This document shows positions 23,481-34,133 of a stretch of DNA of 64,000 bases, in pieces. The stretch covers positions 5,456,001 to 5,520,000 of the forward strand of contig CM114273.1 of NCBI GenBank assembly GCA_050084515.1, in the 5' to 3' direction. Positions within the stretch are counted from its first letter, which is position 1; each line of letters begins with the position of its first letter. Both the position numbers and the translations under genes were made by a program. The notes below the pieces were generated by a model. It was not told the DNA's origin. It did no database searches and was given only the letters and a program-made list of their open reading frames with translations. The stretch is from Blasia pusilla. Taxonomy: Eukaryota; Marchantiophyta; Marchantiopsida; Blasiales.

Positions 23481-25300
23481 TCTTCTTTTCAGGACGTATG
23501 AGATGGGCCTCATCCACTTGATGCATAGAAATCGTCCGATCAGCTTTTGTTCACACATCAGTCGATGCTCAATCTGGTGAGATGAGCTGTCATTCCTCAG
23601 ATTTGGTTGAATCGTCCGGTGAGTAGCAGGTGAACAGTTGTCCAGTAGATACAGTCAGATGGTGCGATAAGATTACGTTGGAAGGTATGGGATGCTCGAG
23701 ATCTGTTATTCATTAGATCTGGCTGCATCGTCCGGTCAACTTGTGCTCCTCTCAAAGGCGTTGGACGCCCGAAACTGCACAACCGGATCGGATCTCTGTC
23801 ATCATTAGATGCATTACATCTTGTGGTCATCTGATGTCTTAAGGAACGAGGTTGCAGATGCATCAGGTTCTGTAGATAGATAGCATATGTGTCATTCAGC
23901 AGTCATTCGGATCTAGTCTAGCATCATCCATCAGTTGCGGTAAGATCGGCGAATGAGGTTACGTTCACAGGTATTAGATGTCATTCATGAGGGGGTGCAT
24001 CTAGCATGGGATTAGAATGATGTCAGTCGTTAGATTCAAAGGTCTAACGTATGATCGGATTCTCTCATACGTTAGATGAAACCCATCGACAGGTCAAATT
24101 AAATTCGGAGTGTGTAGAAGGCGCACCTATCTACACATGATCAGATCAGCTGAATTCCATTAGTTTCAGTTAGATCATGTTATATTCGGAGCCTGTTTTA
24201 TGCGCATAAGATCCTCAAAGACGGATCAGATTACCACTCCAGGAGAGCAACTATGTGCTCTGGTGGATCATGTCGTCCGATCATCTGCGAGGGTTGACAT
24301 TGGATGGTTGTTATCAATCAGACGATGGATGTAACATGAGATTAGAATGACTGTCATTCATTAGATGGAGTTCCACAGCGTGATATGAGATGGGCTGTGA
24401 TCCGGAAGATGGAGTGAAATTTTCCGATCAGCTTATGTTGAAGGTGATATCAGAATCTCAGGTACACCTGATTGGTGAAGAGGGTTCTTAAAGAAGTGAT
24501 GATGATGACGTTTCAGATGTAAGTTGATCTGCATTAGGAGTGGTGATCCAATAAAAAATGCAATTCCAGTTTCACACGCATGAATATTGAACTCGTGGAA
24601 ATACATGGGGAGGGTCTAGACTCTAGGAAGAAATATGATGATAGCCATTGACAGGAAATTTTACTCTCAAAGGTAGCCCAATTCCGATCACAGTGTCAAT
24701 GAAGGTACACCGTACCATTCTCTCCGGTCTGACGTGCTTGACTGTGAAATGCGGAAGTGCTAGATTCAGCTAGACTGTAGAAAGCAACGACATAACCTTA
24801 GGAAAGTTGATCCCCTTTGTTATCCGCGACTCGGTGAATGAAAGTACTTGCAATTTCAGATAATTACCTTCAATTTCAGTGGGAGATTTGTGTGAAGTTT
24901 AGAGGGTCTTTTTTCCTATAGAGGAATGGCAGACATCCGTGGCAAAGCTGACTAACTGAGGACCACAGTCGGATCACAGAGTCAATGATGTTACACGGTA
25001 TAATTATCTATAGGATGTTAGATTCTTACGAAATATGGACGGTTCAGACTCTAGAAAGAAATGACAGTCATTTATGCTCTAGTACTAGATTCGTATTTGT
25101 GTGAAATGTAGATTATTTGAAGCAATGATTGTCCATCATAACTTGCTCATATTGAATTCTAATCATCCGACTAGCATGCTTAGGTGATCTATGGAACGGA
25201 CGGAGTCATCGTTGATCACAACCATCCGATCCGTATGTTTCTCTGAAAGAGAGGACGGGCATGATCGATTTCCATTCTTACCACCCGATCAGCGGAATGC
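23481..25300. repeat. Degenerate array of TCGTCCGATCA and CATTAGAT motifs
   Basis: Variants of TCGTCCGATCAGC or CATCCGATC recur near 23,535, 23,611, 23,726, 24,268, 24,420, 25,157, 25,222 and 25,281. CATTAGAT or GTTAGAT variants recur near 23,711, 23,805, 24,030, 24,070 and 24,355. Longer echoes exist: GATTAGAATGA at 24,010 and 24,337; GACTCTAG-AAGAAAT at 24,618 and 25,049; GGATCACAG-GTCAATGA at 24,685 and 24,971. It looks like an old, heavily mutated tandem array. No coding frame. Confidence 0.55.
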
Positions 25301-27183
25301 TGAAGGGCATTATGATAACAGTGGAAATAATTCTAGTGATGGTGAAATATACCCCAAACCACATATATCCCGGCTTACTCCCATTTCTTATTTGCTTTCA
25401 GGTTGTAGCCCTGGCTTTCTTGGTCCCTTATTCGTTTTAATCCTTGCTTGATATCATTTCCTTGGACTTTGAAAGGAATCAGGAGGATTCCAAGCATTAT
25501 CAAATCATCCTTATTTAGGATTCACCCTTTCAAAAACTGTTCGTGTTTATGAGCAGACCTCCCAAATAATTCCGTGTAGGTTGTGGCCGGTACCTATGCC
25601 CCATATGGGAAGATACCATGAACACCTCCCAACCACTCCCAACTGAACTTCCTAATCACATGTTCTTTCAAAGGAACCTTAAATTTCAATGGCTACCCTA
25701 AATATGAATCAATATGAACCCAGGCTACCAAACCTAGCCATCCACTGTACTCTTAAAAGTTATCTACCTTGTACTCTTTGTGGCTGCTACCACCTCTCTT
25801 CATGGAGTTTCACTCACAGCATAGAGTTTTTTCCATGCCTCTAAAGCTTTGGTACTAATGCTCTACTCTCCAGGGACTCTTCATTGGGGTTTTTTTTTCT
25901 AACTCACAAGTACTTTTTTGGCTCTACTGTTAGAGTCTGTCTCTCACTATCTTTCTTTTCTATTCTATTGCGCTCTTGGGGCATGGATCCATTCTGGGTG
26001 GGATTGGGATTGCAGATCCGTAAGTTCTATATGTTTTCTCATTATCGTTGGAGTGTCTCAAAGCTAAAGATACCCTAATGTGCCTGCCGCATCTCTTGAG
26101 ATTAGGGTGCCTTATCAACTAATAAAGAATGTTATCAACTAATAAGGAATGTGCATGAATGATGCAATCCATGAAGATGATTTGTTCTTTTAAATAAGTA
26201 TTATAAATAATTTCCTCATGTAAATGTTCTTGCAATATTAAATATGATGTTTATGTTAAAGTTTTAAAAGTGAAATAGAATTCATGTCAAAAATTAGAAT
26301 CTAGCACAAGTACTAGGTTGGATAGCACACATAGAGACACTCATGGACAATGATGGAGTGGAACATACCTTGAGTTAAGAGGGCGTTAGGTTCAAAAGTT
26401 ACTTAACTTTCAAGGGAGTCTTATAATTAAGGAAGTTAGAATTAATGGCACCACCTAGTGGACTTATTCTTATTTTTTACTGTAATTTTTAAGACCAAGA
26501 TATGGTCTCAATTTGGGCCATCCATGTGAATATAGAATGGTGGATGAGAAACATAAGAATCACTCTTTGATAGGAATGAGAATATCCCCAAAATTACCAA
26601 TGGAAAACTCTACTTATGGCTATGGATTATGACTGCAAGGGTGTTAGTTCGAGAGTTTTGCATAAGGGTTATTAGCTATTACATCTATGTTTAAAATTTG
26701 GGATTATGTTTAACTACCACACAAATAATATACCTCACCCAAAACGTGGACAACTTTAAAAGAACCCTCAAGCACAACAGGGGCCAAGATATTTTCCTCA
26801 GATGATTTGCCACTAGGAACAATCATCTTGATACTAGTTTTTTTTAAAGTAAAAGGCCTAGCCAATTTTCTTTTCCTTCCTAAAAATAAATACTAACAAA
26901 GCTCAGATCAAATAATATCACACCTCTTAACTTACAGTTCCCAACCTGACCATTGTGGTCGTGTTCTTTTCAGACTAGCGCTTAAACTTCGCCTAAACCA
27001 CTACAATTATGAGGTGGCCCAACCCTAGTGGCCTTTTCTTCCCCTCATTATCTCAAGCACATGAAAGCAATTGGATATCATTTCCGTGTGTGTGAGTCTT
27101 GCCTACCAAAACTTGGAAGAGAGCATGGACCAGAGCGGGTAGGGTAGTTCATGATGAAGGGAAGTGAGCACTCCCCTTCACCA
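25301..27183. other. No gene recognised
   Basis: AT-rich unique DNA. A direct TTATCAACTAATAA(A/G)GAATG pair sits at 26,112-26,150. Confidence 0.55.
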
Positions 27184-27384
27184 TTAGCTACTACTTCTCC
27201 ATGTGGAGGTTCTCCTAAAAGCATTTAAGTGCACTAGGATTGTGTCGACCATCTTGGAGTCCCACCATACTCTAACGGATTGCTCTCTCCTACAAATTGC
27301 ATCTACATCCAAGACCTCGATGGAAATTTCATAGACCTTGATGGAAATTTCATAGGAAAGTGCTAAATGCAAAGAATATTTCAC
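27184..27384 (+). repeat. Fragment of family F inside the spacer
   Basis: The segment with 'atactcta-cggattgctctctcctacaaattgcatc' matches 13,270-13,380 in the left arm (and its mirror at 45.65-45.75 kb), including the following 'gatggaa-ttcata' piece, which is duplicated here. Too diverged and too short to carry an ORF. Confidence 0.6.
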
Positions 27385-27399
27385 GAACTTGGAATACTT

Positions 27400-27670
27400 C
27401 TTGGGAATACATTTAGCCCATTCAAGAATTTATCCTCCATCTTCTACTCTAAATCCCAAGTGTGGCTCCTTTACCTCCTAGTGAGGCCTACTCACCAAGT
27501 CTAAAGCTAAAACCCACCTCAAAAATCAAACTATTTTAATTTGATCACACAATAACTTGCATGTATTAAGGAATACTTAATCTAAGGAAATATTTAACTC
27601 TAATATTGAACTCTTTCTCTAGTTAATTGAAAAATCTTTAGTCTACTACTTGGGAATGCGGTCTAGGGCT
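27400..27670 (+). repeat. ORF-less flank fragment of the 16-18 kb gene family
   Basis: AAGTGTGGCTCCTTTACCTC and the following 'actcaccaagtctaaagctaaaaccca' segment match the 5' flank of the paralogues. 'ttgaactctttctctagttaattga' matches their 3' flank. The coding part between them is missing, so this is either a deletion derivative or a processed internal-deletion copy. Confidence 0.5.
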
Positions 27671-27924
27671 CAACGTTTTGTAAGTTTGGTTATAAGAGGT
27701 TCTACCACTTCATTACTCTTTGCATGTATATGTCCATACATACATTGGATTCCTTTGGAAAGAAGTTTTGTTAGCTATGTATTACACAATTTATCCGGCT
27801 TAAGGAAATATAATAGCCAGGAGTGAAAGGTGCACATAAATAATTTCAAATTTTAGAGCACATACTACATACCATTCAAAGGGACATGAAAAACTCACTC
27901 ATACAATGGTTACTTTTAAGGTTA
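27671..27924. other. No gene recognised
   Basis: AT-rich DNA between the flank fragment and the left LTR. Confidence 0.45.
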
Positions 27925-27934
27925 TGTTGGTGTA

Positions 27935-28250
27935 CGTGTAATATACTAGAATTATAAAAGTTGATCCCGAGAGGACCAAGATTATATGAAAAGAAAGTTA
28001 AGGTGTGTAGTTTATGTGAGTTTGATAGTTATGTTGATACAAAATAGACTCAATCATTCATATGCTTATTCTCCTTCTTACAAGTACCAAGACTTTCCTT
28101 TCTTCTATTCTCTCCAACGGAATTGAATTCAAGCTCACGAAGATCTTCACTCAACACCAAAGAACCTCATAAAGATCTCAACAAGAAGATGTCTTCTCCT
28201 ATTGACAGAATTCAATCTGTCTCGGCAAGCTTCTCTCTATCAAACGGATT
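27935..28250 (-). repeat. Left (3') LTR, partial
   Basis: Matches 29,446-29,760 with scattered substitutions and a ~25-bp deletion near its outer end. Similarity ends abruptly near 28,250. Confidence 0.75.
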
Positions 28251-28535
28251 TCTTACAACTTATTTTTGATTATTCTAGTGGTGAAAGTGCTCTCGTGATC
28301 TACTCCTCACTCTGGAGATCCAATAAGATGATTCAGGAATACACGTTGCACATCGGAATGAAGAAAAATAATTCTTTACTATTCCATAAAAAAATGAGAA
28401 GGCTTCAAATGTATACAAGGACAAGAGGGTACTACTCCCTTGCTTGGACCATTCCTATAGCTTAAGGACTTCATGAGAGAATGATGATAGTAACTACGTT
28501 TATGGTTTTAAATATCCTTCGAGATAGTAGTAGTC

Positions 28536-29144
28536 CTAATGATCTGAAGCGTCTCTTGTGAATCTGGTACCTATTGGGATCTTATAAGTTTTCCCATGAT
28601 TCCTATCTTCTTGGGCAATAGGACCTTGGTCTCCGCAGGCACTGCACCATATGTTTGGCCTCATAAGACTTGGTCTTCTTATGGGATCTATCTGGGCCGC
28701 AAGATGCACCTTTGACTCTACGATTTCTTTACTTAACTCCTCAATGGCTAACTTGCCCGCCTTCCTCGCAGTCGCTGGTAGTGGACTTACAAAATTCAGG
28801 GTGACATGCTTTGCTGGCCTAGTTTTCCGCCCACGCTTGGAAGAGTGGTGGCGTGTGCTCTTTTTCTTCTGCTTGGACTTTGAGTCTTCTTCAGAGTTTG
28901 AGGACTTCGTAGTATCGTCGGTAGAAGTTTCGGTGTCCGTAGAGGACGCTTCATGCTCGGAAAAAGAACTAGTCTTTAAAGCGCCTTGTTGTTTGTGATG
29001 CAGTCTTCCCGTTTTGGGAGATTTCTCAGAGGCTTTGTACGCCTCTGCAGATGCAATGACCGCTTCCAGGGAATCTCGTTGCTCCCGGCGGCAGTACCGG
29101 TCCATTTCCTTGATAGTCCATACACAAACCAACCAATCTACCAA
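28536..29144 (-). pseudogene. Gag-like protein of the non-autonomous LTR element
   Basis: 202-codon open frame. The N-terminal third is charged and helical (MDRYCRREQRDSLEAVI). The middle is very rich in Ser, Thr, Glu and Lys (residues ~55-105), followed by a basic stretch KKKSTRHHSSKRGRKTR. Near the C-terminus, WCSACGDQG followed by IAQEDRNH resembles a CCHC zinc knuckle in which the first two Cys are kept, while His is replaced by Pro and the last Cys by Asp. Retroviral-type Gag packages element RNA; the damaged knuckle suggests this copy no longer does. The first methionine is 50-80 bases inside the expected Gag start, so the true N-terminus may lie upstream. Confidence 0.55.
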
Positions 29145-29409
29145 CTAAGACATAGTTGTGTGTTCGAGTTTTTTTACTAGGCTTCGGAATCTTTGGGTGT
29201 ATTCCCTAAGAGTTTCCTTCTTGTTACGTCCTTCTTCTTCTTCCCTAAACTTTTCTATCTTTTCTAATACTAGTGCAGCGAAAAGATTGCTATCTTCTTT
29301 CGTCCATTATCTAAGGGGGATAGCTCGAGATAGGAGATGCTCTTTCATGAGAACTAGATGGCTAGGTCTCCTACGCGGCAAGGCTTCTCCCTCCCGGCTA
29401 ATCTTATGA

Positions 29410-29426
29410 TCCCGGCAACGGCGCCA
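29410..29426 (-). promoter_or_regulatory. Primer-binding site for tRNA-Asp
   Basis: On the minus strand it reads TGGCGCCGTTGCCGGGA. This is the complement of the plant tRNA-Asp 3' end with one G missing. It lies about 10 bases inside the right LTR end, as expected for the 5' LTR of a minus-strand element. Confidence 0.8.
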
Positions 29427-29435
29427 AGAATTTTT

Positions 29436-29760
29436 TGCTATATGTAATGTACTAGACTTATAAGAATTGATCTTTTTAAGGTGATTTATGGAATTCGATC
29501 CCCAAGAAGATCACAATTATCTTAAAAGAAAGTTAAAGTGTGTCGTTTATGTGAGTTTTCTAGTTATGTTGATACAAAATAGATTCAATCATTCATCTGC
29601 TTATTCTCCTTCTTACAAGTACCAAGATTTTCTTTTCTTCTATTCTCTCCAATGGAATTGAATTCAAGCTCACGAAAATCTTCACTCAACACCAAAGAAC
29701 CTCATAGAGATCTCAACAAGAAGAAGTCTTCTCCTAGAGAAGGAATTCAATCTCTCTGGG
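29436..29760 (-). repeat. Right (5') LTR, conserved part
   Basis: Partner of the left LTR. The terminal TATATGTAATGTACTAGACT corresponds to GTACGTGTAATATACTAGAAT at 27,931. LTR-like sequence without a surviving partner continues towards ~30,230, including repeated CTTCGTTC-type runs at 29.9-30.05 kb. Confidence 0.75.
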
Positions 29761-30230
29761 CACGCTACTCTCTCTAGCACGTCTCTTCCTAACCTAACTA
29801 CTCTAACTCCTTGAAATCACAAACAATCCTATCTTTGCTGCGAAGTCATAACCTCTTCTTCTAAGGACTAAGCCCTACATTCTTTGCTCTTAAGTGCTTC
29901 GTTCTTCCTTCTTTGTTCTTCCGTGAAGCATTGCTGCTTTGCCTTGGTGTTTCGTTGAAGAGGGAAGTACTTTTTCCTTTTCTGCTTCATGGTGCTTCGT
30001 TCAAGAACGAAGCACTTCATAAACCAGTTCTTTATTAAGCTTCGTTGTCTTTATTCGAGACTTCGTGAATTCTTTTTCTTCTCCTCCAAGGAAAATCCTT
30101 GGTGTTCATCTCTCTGCCTAGCTTCATAGTCAATTTCACTATTCTTCCAATACACAAAAACAATATTCAAGATAGTCTTCATACACAAACTTGACTTCAA
30201 AGAGTCTTCCTACATGAAGAGATCGTCCGA

Positions 30231-30689
30231 TATTACAAAATTGTGGGTATTGAGTATCTCGAGTAGGATGTTTGCAAATAAGAAGGGACTATTGTTAAAT
30301 GGAGTAAATTTCTTTGTTTAGACACGTTTCTTTCCCTTTGGAAGCATCTAAACTTGGTGTATCATATGCTATAGAATATGCTCTAATCCACAAGCATTCT
30401 TAGTAGATATTAAATGAGAAATTATAAAATCTTTCACTCAAAAGTTATAATCATATCTATTTACTTGTGAATTTTTAATCTAATCGTTAGCATGCATAGT
30501 CCTTTATACATCCCAAGACATGTAATTCTTGAAAAAATTCGCACATAGTGTTAATATGCAAGACTAGGTGTTTAAATCACATCGTAGAAGTTATAAACGG
30601 ATAAATCTATACATTGGGTTAAAAGGAGTTAATAGACGGGTAAAAAAATTGGGTAAGAAGTTAAGTAGCGGAAGGAGCTCGTACAAGGC
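30231..30689. other. No gene recognised
   Basis: AT-rich DNA between the LTR element and the broken third paralogue. Confidence 0.5.
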
Positions 30690-31050
30690 ATGTTCTGCAT
30701 TAGGAAGATAATGAACGTGGGAGGAGAAGGTTGCTCGTGTTTCAACATCAGTCACCCTATGAGTTTAGCTAGGGTCTCTTGCCCACAAATACCCGCCATG
30801 GAAGGTCATGTTCTCATGGCTGATCTGGCTTCTCCCAAAATAAGCCATGGAGATGCAAGGAAGAACCCGGCTAGGATAGGAATGTTACCCAACATACAGT
30901 CTTAGACATAAAAGTAGTAGCCTCTCAAGGAACACATGGAGATAATCAACATAGACACCAACAAGCACATTCAGTTGTTGGACGAGGAGGTCACACATCT
31001 CAAGGAGGAATTACATCCAAGGGTACAATACAGCCTCTTCTAGAAATAGG
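30690..31050 (+). pseudogene. Broken third copy of the coiled-coil gene family
   Basis: Matches the C-terminal half of the genes at 16.3 and 17.6 kb. The CATGGA(A)G-TC-T-TTGG block, CCATGGAGATGCAAGGAAG, and CAACAAGCACATTCAGTTGTTGGA-GAGGAGGT all have counterparts. The 3' flank (31,080-31,270) also matches. The basic N-terminal region is missing and the frame is interrupted by stops (for example near 30,902), with deletions in the coiled-coil part. Its closest relative is paralogue 1, because both keep CTTCTAGA(G/A)ATAGG at the end. Confidence 0.7.
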
Positions 31051-31299
31051 CATGGAATTAGAAAAGAATTTATGAACTCTTCTTACATTCCTTTTGCCAT
31101 AATGAGGATGGTAGATAGCCTACTCTCACTTTAAGATTTATTTTAGGTATTTGTTCAATGGGTCCAAGGTGAGACTTGAAGAAGAAGAGTTTTGATAAGT
31201 ATTTTATGTAAAGAAATATGGAAATATATTCAACTTTGTTCCTATGGTAAATTTCAAAGTGGCATGAAATTTCTTTCCACCATTTCATTACTTTGATTG

Positions 31300-31672
31300 T
31301 TTATGTCTTTACTCTCAGTCATATGTTTTGAAAGCCCTTTAGCTTTTGTGAACTCTTTTGGAGAGAATATTTTTTGGGATCTCTTGCATATTGCAAGATT
31401 CCATATGGAAAGATTTTTTTAGAGATATAGTTGTATGCTATTTACTCATATTTGGTAAGAAAAAACATGATTATTCAATCCATTTCTTCCGGGTTACATT
31501 TTAGTGGATATAAGTAACACAAGCCATATGTGTAGAAGGATACAATGATGATAGCCATTACATTTCATTTTTTTCAAATCCTCCTTAGGTGAACATAAAT
31601 GTCCCTTATCATCCATACATTAGAAGCCGAGGTCTAAAATTTTATTTAATACGGCCATTTATGCTCCTTTTT
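31300..31672. other. No gene recognised
   Basis: AT-rich DNA between the pseudogene flank and the retroelement. Confidence 0.45.
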
Positions 31673-32266
31673 CCATTAAGGATGCATGTTTTTTAGGGAT
31701 TCGGTTGGCTTATCTTATTGATGTGGTAGAATTCTAATGAGTATTTTTTCACGTCCTTTAGGATAGATCGGTGAGATCTAGTAGAGCGTCTTCAAGAGTA
31801 ATGGAGGACAGGCCTAGGAGGTCAAGGATGACCTGCTGAGGCCCTTGGAAACCTGAGAGAGCAGGTTTCCCCTTCATTTTTGGTTCATTTGGAGCCATAT
31901 TGAGAAACTTACTATTTTAGGTAAATACCATTTTGAGTATATGATCAAATTTCTATTTCTGATAAGTGGCCCTTGACCTCCTTCATCCATTAAGGATGCA
32001 TGTTTTTTAGGGATTCGGTTGGCTTATCTTATTGATGTGGTAGAATTCTAAAGTATTTTTTACTATTTTAGAGGTAAATAGACCTTTTGAGGCCTAGGAG
32101 GTCAAGGATGACTCTTGAGGCCCTTGAAACCCTGAGAGAGCAGGTTTCCCCTTCATTTTTGGTTCATTTGGAGCCATATTGAGAAACTTACTATTTTAGG
32201 TAAATACCATTTTGAGTATATGATCAAATTTCTATTTCTGATAAGTGGCCCTTGACCTCCTTCATC
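31673..32266 (+). repeat. Tandem duplication across the 5' LTR junction
   Basis: Unit 1 (31,673-31,986) runs from CCATTAAGGATGCATG in flanking DNA into the LTR as far as CTTGACCTCCTTCAT. Unit 2 starts at 31,987 with the same CCATTAAGG, lacks ~35 bp at the LTR start, and reaches the same end at ~32,266. The period is 314 bp. Because flanking DNA and LTR are duplicated together, this happened after insertion. Confidence 0.9.
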
Positions 32267-32541
32267 AGGTCAAGAGCCAAGGAGATGACTTGGGAGAATA
32301 GGTTACCATGGAGAGAGCTTGGGAGAAGGGAGGGGTATATATCCAAAGGAGAGAGAGCTTGAGAGCTCATTCTTTCTTTGTTGAACCTCTTGGCATGAGG
32401 CGGCGGAGCTATGGTCCCTTGCCTTGTGAGTATAACCCAAGCCTCTCATTAAGAGAGTGGATTTGGTTTGACATGAGACAGCGTGCACATCTTTGAGAGC
32501 TATGGTGTGAGATTGTGTAGAGAGAGATTGGATCTTACTTT
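31751..32541 (+). repeat. 5' LTR
   Basis: CACGTCCTTTAGGATAGAT through GATTGTGTAGAGAGAGATTGGATCTTACTTTA matches 41,806-42,221, including ATTTGGAGCCATATTGA, TAGGTTACCATG and AACCCAAGCCTCTCATTA. It carries the internal duplication described at 31,673 and a ~100-bp segment (around 32,312-32,410) that the 3' copy lacks. I could not identify a convincing primer-binding site downstream, so the right edge is uncertain. Confidence 0.75.
32336..32342 (+). promoter_or_regulatory. TATA box in the 5' LTR
   Basis: GGGGTATATATCC in the segment unique to the 5' LTR, a typical LTR core promoter position. The 3' LTR has lost it. Confidence 0.5.
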
Positions 32542-34133
32542 ACAAAGAGAGAATTGAGAGAATGAGAGAATGAGAGAATGAGAGAGTGAGAGAGCTTCAT
32601 GGGGAAGCTCGCTGGTCACTCGCTATTTTTGCAGATTGGGGACCGTGTTCCCCATTCAAAAGCTCATGGGAGTGCTCATCGTAACAAGGGTTGCTTGGAT
32701 TGTTCTTTGCATTTGCCGTTTTTTCGCGTGGAAGAGTGGCGCGCGAAAGCGATGCCCAATTTCTGATAGGAATTGAGTATGGGGGCGGGTTGCCCCATGC
32801 CGGTGCTTTTGGGAGCACCATGTCGCTTGCTGATTTGCATTTTTATAGGTTTTACATTTTTGTTGGGAGGAATCAGCGCGGAAGCGCTGCCGAATTTTGT
32901 ATAAGAGAAAGAGATATTGGGCCTTACGACAATCCCTGTGAGTATTTACTGGAATGTTCGATTCTAAATATTTTTTGATTTTGGCGTAGATCGTGAAGCT
33001 GTGCAACAAATAGTGTGCAATTTGGAGTTGCAAGCAAAAAGTTATGATCAATCTTGCAAAACGGTCATTGCTAGGCGATTTTTAGGGTTAGATTGTGCAA
33101 ACCCTAAACCAGGCGCCACACCGGCGGCGGCCTTCGCCGTCATAGTCACCGTCACCATCACCGTTCAATGGTCAACCGTCCCGGTCACCGTTCGGCCGTC
33201 ACCATCAACGGTCAACCGTCACCGTCAATGGTCCACCGTCCGTTGTCCACCCTTGGCTGCCATTGCGGCCGTTACGGAGTGGAGGGTCTTCCACAACGTT
33301 CGTTGATTCTCGGACTTACGTCGCCATCACGTACTTTGTTTTGGCCGCTAGTGTCATCAACTTGTGATGGCATCTGACCTCCTGTTATAGTATTTGAGTT
33401 TTGATTTCATGCTGCTATGTTGTGATTGGTAGCCGCTCAACGACGATCGGGTACCGTGCCGTGACGCCCGTAGCCGCAACGCGCCGCCGATTGCTGCGCC
33501 GTGTCGCTCGTGGCCGCATCGCACCGTCTCGATCGCGAAGCCGCTCCGGAATTATGGAGTAGAGTGTGGGTTTATTGTTGATTGAGGAGGTTATGCCGCC
33601 GAGTGCCGCATCCCATCATCGAGGGCCGTGCCGTTCGTAGCCGTTCCGTATCGCCTGCAACGTCGCATCGTTCCGCTGGAACCGCACTGTCTATCGAGGA
33701 GTTCTGAGGAACGTCAGTACGAGAGGAGTATGACTTGCTGATTGGAGGAGTTGTCTCCACGACCTAGTTGGGGATCGAGATTTGCAGTTGCTGAGGAGCG
33801 ATATTGACATGTGTTCAGGTTACCTATTCTGGTCCTTTACCCTGCACGTATGAGGGATTCTAGGATTTGGGTAGTTTATTTGAGGATACTGGGTGTGTGG
33901 ATGCTCAGAGCATCATTTATGTATGTGGTCTAGGGGACATAGACCTGTGTGGGATGTCCGGAGTTGAGGGTAGGTTATCGATGAAATGATAGCCTGATCG
34001 ATTTGCCCCACCACGCCGCTTAGTGCCACACGTTTCATATCTCGGGGAGGGAGAGTGTAGATCGAGTGTCGCATGTTTGGGATGAATGATTGAGGGATTA
34101 CTCACGAGGCAAGAGTGATCGGGTCAGAAGGGC
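32542..34133 (+). other. Retroelement leader between LTR and gag
   Basis: No coding motif. Contains a GAGAATGA-type simple repeat (32,544-32,594), a Pro/Val-coding-like CCGTCACC/CGGTCAACCGTC simple-repeat patch (33,140-33,250), and GC-rich CCGTAGCCGC-like repeats (33,430-33,680). Open frames at 32.66-33.05 kb minus and 33.0-33.3 kb plus are by-products of these. Confidence 0.55.

Larger units (their letters stand above)
27925..30230 (-). mobile_element. Non-autonomous LTR retrotransposon with tRNA-Asp PBS
   Basis: A ~310-bp direct repeat (27,935-28,245 and 29,446-29,760, sharing TATGTTGATACAAAATAGA and the 'ctccttcttacaagtaccaag' run) gives two LTRs flanking ~1.2 kb. Reading on the minus strand, the right LTR is the 5' LTR and is followed by a primer-binding site at 29,426-29,410. 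A gag-like frame (29,144-28,536) follows. No protease, reverse transcriptase or integrase is present, so it depends on a helper. The right LTR probably runs on to ~30,230. The left LTR diverges after ~28,250, so one of the two is truncated or rearranged. The size and PBS suggest a LARD-like derivative of an Athila/Tat-type gypsy element. Confidence 0.75.

Noticed and set aside
32656-33051. 131-codon ORF on the minus strand in the retroelement leader
   Set aside because: Runs antisense through the leader with no motif and is opposed by a plus-strand frame over the same bases.
33001-33060. Primer-binding site of the gypsy element near TTGGCGTAGATCG or TTGCAAGC
   Set aside because: No match to a plant tRNA 3' end that I could defend, and too far from the LTR edge.
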